64,000 bases of DNA from Heliopora coerulea (lineage: Eukaryota > Cnidaria > Anthozoa > Scleralcyonacea > Helioporidae), in the NCBI GenBank assembly GCA_030142905.1, contig JASJOG010000182.1:124001-188000 (forward strand), written 5' to 3'. Made by a program: the position numbers and the translations under genes. Below are positions 1-8,543 of the stretch, piece after piece; positions within the stretch are counted from its first letter, which is position 1, and the number at the start of each line of letters is the position of its first letter. The notes under the pieces are model-generated. The model was not told the DNA's origin. It saw only the letters and a list, made by a program, of their open reading frames with translations, and ran no database searches.

Positions 1-437
1 CCCATAGTCTAGGTGGGGTTAAGGTCAAAATAAGAAATTTGGGGGCCCCCTTTACAAAAATTAGATTGGTCGATATTGCTTTGACAATAGCACTCTCATC
101 GGGTTCTTTACCGGAGAGCATGAAGATAACTATTCACGTGAAGACATGCGTGTCCTTCCCTGGCTCAGTGTTCATTGAATAAATAAACAGCGTGGATTCG
201 ATAAAGGTAGGGAATCTTATTCGGTTATTTGATTTTCATTTGAAAAATAAAGGAAATAAATTTATCAGTACGCTAAGGGAGCCAAAAAGAGCCTCTCTTG
301 AGCTTCCCCGAGTCCCCTCTTGCACTTGGAGTCTGGGACCGCTCTTGAAGTTGGGGTCCGGGGCAAACTGCTCCAGTTGCCTCCCCCTCTGGGCGGGCCT
401 GTATTTAGCAAAGTGGAGATGAATAGCAGTGGTAATT

Positions 438-800
438 TAGCATATACCTCGAAAAATTGTTTTCACATACTTTATTTTTTAAACTTTTAAAACAATTTTA
501 TGAAACGTTGGCTTGTCACCCACTCATTTGTAAACAAAACATTTTGAAACACGTGCTGAGGTCACATAGCTAAAAGGTAAAAGAAGTACATATCTTTGAA
601 TGCTTAATTGCCAAATCTCATTTTTATTGGTATTGTCTGGCATGGCGACTTCGTTTATTAAGAAAAGTTCACCTTCCGTAAGGTAAACAAAATTAGACTT
701 CATCTTGGTTTGCTCCAAGGTGAATAATCTAGGATGTTCCGAGACAGAGGAGCCAATTATATCGCACGAAAAACCCTATTTACCTACGAGGTATATGCTA
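438..800. mobile_element. MITE with TAGCATATACCTCG inverted termini
   Basis: Terminal inverted repeats are visible: TAGCATATACCTCG at the left and CGAGGTATATGCTA at the right. The 363-bp interior has no coding content. A diverged copy sits at about 34628-35033 with the same internal order (an AAACAAAACATTTTGAA block, then a GCCAAATCTC block, then a TATTGTCTGGCA block). The family is a short non-autonomous DNA transposon; the superfamily is not identified. Confidence 0.6.
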
Positions 801-879
801 AAAATATCTATTCAACTGAGATATATTAAGAAGGGCTCAGAATTTTAATCTACGCTTTCGTACAGAATCTCTTTTGCAA

Positions 880-1175
880 AAATTTCATATGCAATTGGAC
901 ATATGAAAATCACATTTCACAAGTGAATTGTCTCAATTCTATATGTAAAATAAAAATTTCATATATGAAATTAATTTTCATATGTGAATCCTCCATTTAA
1001 CATATGAAATACACTTTTCGTACTATTCGATTTCACGAGAAATTTTGAACTAGTTCGTGTCTCATGTGTAAATTAAGTATTTCATATGTACAAACGTTCC
1101 CATTTCATATGTGCAACGAAAATTTTACATGTAAAAATTTTTCTATTCAATATGTTTTCACATGTTTAATGAAAA
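880..1175. repeat. Cluster of CATATGAAAT / TTCACATGTGAA motifs
   Basis: Dense irregular array of near-palindromic words built on CATATGAAA, TTTCATATG and TTCACATGTGAA, separated by 10-20 bases. The same kind of cluster occurs at 30410-30690, 36640-37060 and 53380-53530 (duplicated at 53788-53880). It is non-coding and looks like a dispersed satellite-like repeat or the interior of a non-autonomous element. Confidence 0.6.
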
Positions 1176-1446
1176 TTGAAGGGCATTTTTGCAAGATCTG
1201 CAAGGTGGAGACAGGATTAATACCGTGGTAGTATTTCAGTAAATACTTCATTTTGAAATATGACTTTATGTATCGTAACTTGTTTTAATGGTGAAAATAA
1301 AGATTTACTTTTATAACACTTTTGGCCTGGATCTTTTCTATCAAATAACGTTGGAAAAAGAATTGTAATTCTTTAACTGTCGAAACATACTGTGCATCTC
1401 ATGTTGAATTGCATGATAACAGCATGTGTTCTATATCTTCAATTAG

Positions 1447-1518
1447 AGGCCTCAGGGATAATAAAATCAAGAGAATTCCTTCAAGATTATTCTACAAAAC
1501 TCGGAATATAAAAGAAAT
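1447..1518 (+). CDS. LRR exon A1 (72 bp)
   Basis: The acceptor TTCAATTAG precedes the exon and the donor GTATGT follows it. Translation in phase 2 gives a 23-codon repeat with the core RDNKIKRIPSRLF and a C-terminal NIKE, matching the LxLxxNxIxxIPxxxFxxxxxLxxL consensus. The last two bases (AT) join the first base of the next identified exon to make Ile. It is the first exon of gene A visible here and is about 14.5 kb upstream of the next one, so intervening exons may be missing or lost. Confidence 0.75.
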
Positions 1519-1972
1519 GTATGTATTCTTTACGTCACTTCAGTGTTACTAAGCTGTAGATATCCTAAGATGTTTACACAACCTTGAGCCAATTAATGCA
1601 TGAGAGAGGAAGTGGGAGGAATATTATGTCAAAAAAAGCTGCAGTGGACCTTGATGTGTCTAGGTTTAATGTGTAGGAAAGCTTTAAGCAATCCATTACC
1701 GGTGCACAAGTTGATCCACAAGAGTGCATCAAGACGTAACAATTACGATCCCAATATCTTTAGCTAGCTACAGATACTAAAAATGCGAATGCACAACCAC
1801 TACTTTCGTTAACTATAACACCACATCTCTTGAGAATACAAACGAAGTTTACAAGTTTTAAAGGTTTTCAGATTACTCTTATTTTTACTGGAAACTGAAA
1901 ACAGTTCATTATTATCCTGAAGTTGTCATAAGGCAAGGAAAATCAGGAATTTCATTTCAAATAACCCACTGA
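1519..1972. other. Intron sequence without recognised features
   Basis: AT-rich intronic DNA following the first LRR exon. No open frame with family resemblance, no clear terminal repeats and no RNA gene could be recognised. Confidence 0.5.
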
Positions 1973-2085
1973 CATATACATATATTCATAATACATATAT
2001 ACATAATACATGTATAGATATCTACTAATATACATAAATACATACATACATAAATACATATATGCATATATACATGTATACATAT
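1973..2085. repeat. (ATAC)n/(ATGT)n microsatellite
   Basis: Irregular ATACAT/ATATAC simple repeat. It flanks the left side of the MITE at 2088-2528. Open frames rich in Tyr, Ile and Met here are artefacts of the repeat. Confidence 0.85.
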
Positions 2086-2087
2086 TT

Positions 2088-2528
2088 ATTACATGGCTGA
2101 GCTCGTTAGCCGGTCTATATGCAAAATGATGCACGCGGATTGGCTGCCTAGCCGTGCCATAACTTTTTCGAATAGACTGGCAAGTTTTGGTGGGAAAATT
2201 TTCGAGTTGATTTGAAGAAAAACAAGCCAGGTTCAGGTACATTTTGCCAAAGATTTATAAAAACAAACTACGTAAAAAGGAGTTAAACGTTCTCAACTAT
2301 AAGTTTAAGCAGAAAACTAGATGAATAGATGCAAAAATCCATGAAGAAATAGGTAAAAACAAGCAAGTAAATCTAAGCCGCTAAGTCACGAACACAAAGC
2401 TTCGTTAAAAGTGATGAAGAAAGGTGCTAAAAGCCACATAATAAATTACTTATTAACCTCGTTTGTTCGGCCTGTACGGGAAAATATTTGCAGTACAGAC
2501 CTCGCACTCGTTTAATAAGTAATCAATA
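2088..2528 (-). mobile_element. MITE of the 'AATTACTTATTAACCT' family, reverse copy
   Basis: It begins with a TTATTACATGGCTGAGCTCG end and finishes with AATTACTTATTAACCT followed by a short inverted GTACGGG/AGTACAG region and TAATAAGTAATCAAT. The copy at about 4695-5205 has the same ends in the opposite orientation, and partial copies occur at 15375-15725, 28195-28400 and 29510-29755. No coding capacity; non-autonomous DNA transposon of unknown superfamily. It is embedded between two ATAC microsatellites. Confidence 0.55.
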
Positions 2529-2674
2529 CATATATACATATATACATGCATACATACATACATACATAAATACATATATACATATATACATATATACGAA
2601 TATACATATATAGAAATATCCATATATACGTATATACATATATACGTATATATGTATATACGTATAAACGTACA
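2522..2674. repeat. (ATAC)n/(TATACG)n microsatellite
   Basis: Simple repeat between the MITE and the Tc1 element. The Tc1 element has inserted at a TA inside it, and the repeat resumes on the other side at 4331. Confidence 0.85.
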
Positions 2675-2676
2675 TA

Positions 2677-4328
2677 CAGTTTTATGCAAAAGTTTGGGCA
2701 CCCTTAAAGGAAATTCACGATTTTGGCTATTCTAAGTCAGACATTCACATAAACTCCATTAGGAACACAGATATTACACAAAGCATTAAAACGTATAACT
2801 CGCTCAAGGAAAGCATTCATTTACACAACGGAATTGCAAGCACAAGACATATTTATCATATGTATCCCATGCAAAAGTTTAGGCACCCTTATGCGCGTGC
2901 TGTATTTACTCCACCCACTTTTTGTCCTGCGCAGACGACAGTGTGCCATAATACTTACAGTTGATCGTCTGGTATATAATGCCACTGCAAGAAGCACCTT
3001 ACCCTCTGTTCCAATTCTCTTTGGTTTCTACAAGTCTGTACAGAAAACGTTTCATTTAAAAAAACGATGGGATCCTCGAAACAGCTGTCCGAGGGCTTGA
3101 AAAATCAATTAACTAAGTTTCATAAGAATGGAGAAGGTTACAAGAAGCTATCTAGTCGGTTAAATATTCCAGTATCAACAGTCCGAAACATTGTAAAGAA
3201 ATGGCAAAAGAGGGGTACTGTGAAAGTCAAGAACAGGTGTGGCAGACCAAGGAAGATTTCCGAGAGACAAATGAGATCACTGGTGAGATACGTCACTGAG
3301 AAACCACAAACAACTTCCAAGGACCTTCAACAACATCTGGCAGGAATGGGAGTGCAGGTGCACCGTTCCACAGTTCAGCGTGCTTTGTACCAAAACAAGC
3401 TACATGGTCGTGTCATGAGAAAAAAGCCTTTTCTTCGACCACAACACAAACAAAATAGGCTGAAGTTTGCAAAAGAGCATATCGATAAACCAGATGCCTT
3501 TTGGAACAATATATTGTGGACGGACGAGACAAAAATTGAACTGTTTGGGCACAACCATAAGCGCTACTCATAGCAATAGAAAAATGAAGCGTTCAAGGAG
3601 AGGAATGTGATGCCAACTGTCAAGTACGGAGGTAAATCCATAATGCTTTGGGGTTGTGTAGCCGGCAGTGGCACTGGAAACCTCGTCAAAGTTGCAGGAC
3701 GGATGGATTCTATCCAGTATCAACAGAATTTGGAAAATAATGTCAAAGATTCAGTGAAGAGGCTCCAACTGCGTAGAGGTTGGATGTTCCATGGGAAACA
3801 ACGATCCGAAGTATTGTTCAAATTCTACGAAAGCATATTTCAAGAAACAAAAGGTAAGGGTGTTGGAGTGGCCATCGCAGTCCCCAGACTTAAATATCGT
3901 TGAAAATCTTTGAAATGACCTCAAGAAAGCGGTTCATGCTAGAAAGCCTAAGAACTTGACTGAACTGAAGGCATTTTGCAAAAAAGAATGGGCCAGAATT
4001 CCACCTCAGAAAGTCCAAAGACTCCTAACTAACTATCCAAAACGCCTAGAGGCTGTAATACTGGCCAAAGGAGGGACATCGAGATATCGACTGTAGCGTT
4101 TCCTTAGTACATGTAAGGGTGCCTAAACTTTTGCATGGGATAAATATGATAAATATATCTTGTGCTTGCAATTCCGTTGCGTAAATGAATGTTTTCCTTG
4201 AGTGAATTATACGTTTTAATGCTTTGTGTAATACCCGTGTACCTAATGGAGTTTATGCGAATGTCTGACTTAGAATAACTAAAATTGTAAATTTCCTTTA
4301 AGGGTACTCAAACTTTTGCATACAACTG
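2677..4328 (+). mobile_element. Tc1/mariner transposon, decayed, IR/DR type
   Basis: The element is flanked by TA dinucleotides (2675-2676 and 4329-4330), the Tc1/mariner target duplication. Inverted repeats of about 215 bp (2677-2891 and 4114-4328) each carry two copies of a TGCAAAAGTTTAGGCACCC-like direct repeat, one at the outer and one at the inner end, as in IR/DR elements of the Sleeping Beauty type. The transposase between them is broken. It is inserted in an ATAC microsatellite in intron 1 of gene A. Confidence 0.92.
3067..4096 (+). pseudogene. Tc1-type transposase pseudogene
   Basis: DDE transposase of the Tc1 group. The N-terminal 168 codons (3067-3573) hold a paired-like helix-turn-helix with a GRPRK-type AT-hook (near residue 58), a second HTH, and the first catalytic Asp in ILWTDETKIELFG. 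The frame then breaks: a stop after KRYS, a restart in MPTVKYGGKSIMLWGC, and a frameshift near 3790. The second Asp lies in a NNDPK-like stretch and the final Glu in [10 protein letters not shown], which is followed by a TGA in place of Trp. The tail continues in frame to a stop at 4094-4096. Family length is about 340 residues, so nearly the whole protein is present but it is inactivated by at least three lesions. Confidence 0.88.
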
Positions 4329-4330
4329 TA

Positions 4331-4390
4331 CGTATATACGTATATACATATATACCTATGAACATACATACATATGTAAATATGTCCATA

Positions 4391-4447
<57 letters not shown>

Positions 4448-4690
4448 ATATATACATACATATATACATATGTACATGTATATATATACATGTACATATA
4501 TACATATGTACATATATACATATAAATACATATGCATATAAATACATATGTATGTAAACACATATGCATATAAATACATATGCATATATACATATTTACA
4601 GCTGAATATTTGCAAATATGCATATATGAACATACATACATACATACATACATACACTCATACGTTCATGCATACATATATACAATGTAT
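4331..4690. repeat. (TA)n and (ATAC/ATGT)n microsatellite
   Basis: Starts as ATACGT/ATACAT repeats, contains a (TA)n run followed by (TG)n at about 4390-4450, and ends in (CATA)n. Several Tyr/Ile-rich frames on both strands are repeat artefacts. Confidence 0.9.
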
Positions 4691-4694
4691 ATAT

Positions 4695-5205
4695 ACTGAT
4701 TACTTATTAACCTAGTATTAGGTGTTTACGGGAAAATATTTGCGCCAAGTTTTCGTACAGGCGAGTGATGAAGGAGTGAGGTCCCTGCAAAAAACGCGAG
4801 GGCGAATACTTTCACGTACAGCCCAAACAAACGAGGCTAATAAGGAATTTCTATTGCTTTTGGTTTCTTCCGTCATCGCTTTTAACGAATTTTTTAGTTT
4901 GGAAGTGAGCGGCTTAGGTTTATTTCCTTGTTTTTACTTATTACTTCGTGTGTTTTCTTTTATATAAATTCGTCTAGTTTTCAGCTTACAATTATTGCTG
5001 AAAACATTTAAGAACTTTTTGGTAGCTTGTTATGATGATTTTTTTGTAAAACGTAAATCAGGTCTGCTGGTCTCCTAATAAACTTGGAAATTTTCCCCCC
5101 AAAACTAGCTGGTCTTTAAGAAAAACGTATTGTACGACTAGGCGTTCACTCAGCGTGCGCCATTTTGTGTACAGACCGGATATCGAGCTTAGCCATATAA
5201 TAAAC
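4695..5205 (+). mobile_element. MITE of the 'AATTACTTATTAACCT' family, forward copy
   Basis: The left end is GATTACTTATTAACCTAG plus TTACGGGAAAATATTTG; the right end is a TTTGTGTACAGACCGG block and TTAGCCATATAATAAACATAT. The order is the reverse of the copy at 2088-2528. About 510 bp with no coding potential. Flanked by simple repeats on both sides. Confidence 0.55.
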
Positions 5206-5402
5206 ATATATTTGTGTGTATGTTTGTATGTGTGTCTATATGTACTGTATATACAATATAGTAATAATTTATTGTTGCTTATCTAATATGTTTACAGCTT
5301 GTCGTTACACCGTGTTTCATGCTTCCGCAATCATCAGACGACTAAATTATCTCAACATTCAACTGATCTTATATACAGTTCCGGCGGCGAGATCAAGAGG
5401 TG

Positions 5403-7540
5403 TTAATTACTAGGCGGTGCTTCTTTAAAGTTGCATAATAGGTATTTGTTGGTGTGTCGACAATTCGACAGCAGTTCGTTGCGCCTATTAAGTAATTTAT
5501 ATTTTTGGAATATGATGTGGTACTTTTCAGCTAAACAAAGCTCGCATCTTTTCGATCCGTTTTGGTAAGCAGGAGCCTTCTCAAGAGTTGGCCATTTGAT
5601 TGATTCATCAGTGATCCTTCTTTTTCTCAAGTCCCAGAAGTGTTTAGAAAGTTCGGCACAGTTAATTTTGTTTTCGTAGCAGAAAGAGTTTGTGTGCTTG
5701 TAGAGGCGTTCTTTGAAAGTGTTCTCCGTAACTCCGATGTAATTTGTCCCGTCGTTGTCAGAACCATTGGTCACGTTGGCACGGTAAACCAGGCTTTCTG
5801 TGAGGTAATTTCCTTCGAGGGGACAGGTCTCTTTAACTTTGCAGTTGCATTCCCTTTCCTCGCGTTTTTGTTGGGGGTTCAAAACTTTCTGGTTGTGCGA
5901 CCGTATGATGCTTGCCATGTTGGGCATGCAACTGTAACTGACCTTGGTGTTATTTCTATTAAAGATCTTGTGAAATTTGCTGCCGGGTGGAAAGTGCTTG
6001 TCGAGTAGTTGAAGAAATTTCTTGGCGACGTTTGTTTGTACGTTCATGCTGTAAGGGGGGTTGAACCAAATAGTGTTTCTTTTTCTGCTTTTGGCATTCT
6101 TGTTGCGTTCTGGGTTGGGTATGGCGTCGTACTTAATTGGTTCTTTGTGACCGCTGGCTTTCAGTGCTTCGCTGTAATAGAGTGCTGCGTTGTCGAAAAC
6201 ATTCTTGTTGGCGGATATGTCGCTTATGCGTTTTCCAATATTCTTCGTGAGCTATATCATAATGTTCGGCGGGTGGTTGGAGCTGGTGCTAATGTAGGTT
6301 GGGGTGTCGTTTGGCTTTTTGTATGGTCTAAACATTCCGGTCGTTAGATTAAATGTTACGTCCAGGAAGTTAACTTCCTTCAAGTTGGCTTGTATCGTAA
6401 TGTTCAGCCCAAGGTCTTTGAAAATTGACGTAATGTTCTTTCGGATTCTGTCTGACGTTTGGCTGTTGATGTTGTAGAACGTAGCTAAGCCGTCTTCCCG
6501 GTAGAGCCCAATTGACGAATTTTTAAATTTCTGTGCCAAGATTCCCAGTATATAAAGGCCTACCAATTCGCACACCTCGGCACTGTCAAAACTTTCCATA
6601 GTTACGTCGAAAGTCCCGTCACAATACTTTTTCATCCAAGCGACTCCTTAGTAGGCGAGTAGTTAATTTCTTGCATGCATAATGAGTTCTACTTCGCTAT
6701 CAGTAATTGGAACAAAGTCTTGCGTGTAGTTGATGGCTTTTTTCAAGAGTTCCTCTGTTATCGATCAGTAGCAGACAACGATGTCGAACTGAATGAAACT
6801 GCAAGACTCTTTGCTTTCCAACTGGTTAAACCATTCGATCACTGACATTGTGTTTTTCCATTAGTGAACTTTCGTTTTCTCTCTTGTTGTTGAGGTTATC
6901 CTTTCTAAAATCTGCTTGCTCGCTCTTCGTAAGGTGCTCTTTGCCGGATTGATTAGCCTACTTTGGGTGTGTTCATAAAGTTCTCCTTATGATCTTTAAG
7001 TATGATGAAAGCTTGCTTCTTGGCGAGAGTAGTTGTTCTGTCTTGTATGCCTAGTTTCGTTGCAATTTGTTTTGCTTCACTGTTTATTTCATTGTAGGTG
7101 TTATTGCTGCACTTCTTGTAAGATTTCGTGATGTTCTCTTGTAGTAGTTTGTCGTGTGTCTTCTTGTCTAGTTCGTACAAGTGCCTAGTCTTGTCGGCCT
7201 GGATGAACGATTTGTTTGAGGTTCTTATCGTTTCCATATTCTCGTACATTTGTCTCTGAAATGGGTTGGTTATTTTTCTGAATTTGATGTTTCGTACCAT
7301 ATCTACCAGGTCGTTCTCGAAGCTTTCCAATTCTTTAACTTGTGGTGGGCATTTTCTTGACTTAAATTTAGATTTGTGTGCCTTTCCCGGGTTCTTTTCT
7401 CCTGACTCGAAGAAATGCACTTTCCATCTCATACTTTTCGTGACATCCTCTACTTTCTCGATGAGCCGTTTCTTGTATAGTTGTTCTGATGGTACCGGAA
7501 TATTTTTCAGTGAATAATTGAATGTTCGCTGTTCCATGAC
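5403..7540 (-). pseudogene. Penelope-like element 1, RT + GIY-YIG, decayed
   Basis: Minus-strand relic of a Penelope-like retroelement, which encodes a reverse transcriptase fused to a GIY-YIG endonuclease. Three open pieces are ordered 5' to 3': 7535-6953 (N-terminal region, ending in KKQAFIILKDHKENF and NTPKVG), 6635-6252 (RT core, with VNFLDVTFNL and KPNDTPTYI) and 6047-5403 (C-terminal part with CNCKV/CPLEG zinc-linker cysteines and the YIG-type stretch NYIGVTENTFKERLYKHT). The RT segment between 6653 and 6950 is deleted or scrambled, so the palm motifs are incomplete. Plus-strand frames overlying it are shadows. It lies in intron 1 of gene A and is related in layout, but not closely in sequence, to the intact PLE at 8452-11118. 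Confidence 0.85.
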
Positions 7541-7595
7541 AGGTATGTCTACTAGGAAACTGTGAGTGCTTAATAAATAAGGAGCGAATAGTCGA

Positions 7596-7870
7596 TAAAT
7601 AAGTATGGGTAATTTCCCGGTAAGCAGAGTGCTCAATGCACAGCTGCAGAGCTTTATAGTGATAATAATAATAATAATAATAATACATATCAGACTGGTT
7701 GTCATGATTGGCATATTGGGCTTCGTATATTTGTACCCCAGCGTCACTTTGATGGCGTGTTGCTCCTCTTACTCAATAATAATAATAATAGTAATAGTAA
7801 TAGTATAAAGCTCTTCAGCTTTGCATTGAGCACTCTGCTTACCGGGAAATTACCCATGTTTATTTATCTA
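7596..7870. repeat. Inverted repeat at the 5' side of PLE 1
   Basis: Arm 7596-7665 and arm 7797-7870 are reverse complements containing the words GGGTAATTTCCCGGTAAGCA and AGAGTGCTCAATGC. Between them lie (ATA)n/(AAT)n runs and a short unique stretch. Inverted terminal copies of this kind are typical of PLE insertions. The AGAGTGCTCAAT box recurs in the hammerhead units at 7914-8063 and 22680-22938. Confidence 0.75.
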
Positions 7871-7873
7871 TTA

Positions 7874-7878
<5 letters not shown>

Positions 7879-7911
<33 letters not shown>
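7879..7911. repeat. (TA)n microsatellite
   Basis: Uninterrupted TA repeat directly right of the PLE 1 inverted repeat. Confidence 0.95.
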
Positions 7912-7913
<2 letters not shown>

Positions 7914-8066
7914 TGAGCACTCTATGGATACATAAGGATAACCGATAGCGTTAAGCAATGCCCACCGTTCAAGTAGCGGTTTGAGCACTCTGGTCCCTTG
8001 TCGATCCAAGTTCGTTCCGAGCTGCACTGGTGAGCTGTAGTATAGCGAAACGTACGTCTGCAGATT
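7912..8066 (+). mobile_element. Hammerhead-bearing PLE/retrozyme-like fragment
   Basis: A 155-bp non-coding piece between two (TA)n tracts. It has two TTGAGCACTCT boxes about 68 nt apart (7914 and 7981) and then a hammerhead fold at 8022-8063. The same order (box, box about 65 nt on, hammerhead, (TA)n) is found on the minus strand in the unit at 22680-22938, so both belong to one family of non-autonomous element. The related box in the inverted repeat of PLE 1 suggests that PLE as the relative or donor. Confidence 0.6.
8022..8063 (+). ncRNA. Hammerhead-ribozyme-like motif (type I), core mutated
   Basis: Stem I CTGCA (8022-8026) pairs with TGCAG (8059-8063). The core is CTGGTGA (8027-8033) where the consensus is CTGANGA, a single A-to-G change. 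Stem II is GCT...AGC with a 7-nt loop; GAAA is at 8047-8050; stem III ACG-TA-CGT is very short; the predicted cleavage site follows C at 8058 (GTC). Very short stem III is a known feature of PLE and retrozyme hammerheads. The core substitution predicts loss or strong reduction of activity. Confidence 0.65.
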
Positions 8067-8070
8067 GAAC

Positions 8071-8101
<31 letters not shown>

Positions 8102-8272
8102 TACATATATATATATATATGTATATATATACATATATACATACATATACATACATATATGTATATGTATGTATATATATACATATATACATACATATAC
8201 ATACATATATGTATATGTATGTATATATATATACATACATATACATATATGTATATATATATATATATAATA
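8067..8272. repeat. (TA)n / (ATAC)n microsatellite
   Basis: Mixed TA and ATACAT repeat of about 200 bp between the hammerhead fragment and PLE 2. Frames rich in YIYIYI on both strands are artefacts. Confidence 0.95.
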
Positions 8273-8310
8273 TCTTCACGAGCCCGCTCAACATAAAGTT
8301 TAAACGTCAT

Positions 8311-8543
8311 ATAAACATCATAAAAACTTTATTAAAAAAGAAGAAAAATCCACAATTTACGTTTCGGGGACCGGCCCCTTCTTCAGCAGCTCACAGTTAA
8401 AGAATAGAGTCCTTATATACCTTATCGTTCTTCCTTAAATTTACATAAATTTCAAACTTCCATTACATTCAATCCCAGAGGAGTATAACATTTTAATTTT
8501 TCAATCCAAAAACCTTCCCTTGCTGTTGGATCCCTAACGTCGG
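8311..8543. repeat. PLE 2 left inverted arm
   Basis: Reverse complement of 11152-11384 with very few or no mismatches by eye. It covers the C-terminal codons and 3' tail of the PLE ORF. Confidence 0.9.

Noticed and set aside
4279..4657. Long Tyr/Ile/Cys-rich frames on both strands (also 7875-8400 and 1952-2701)
   Set aside because: They are translations of TA, ATAC and ATGT microsatellites and exist in several frames at once.
5640..6347. Plus-strand hydrophobic frames of 122 and 112 codons
   Set aside because: They are antisense shadows of the minus-strand PLE 1 coding pieces.
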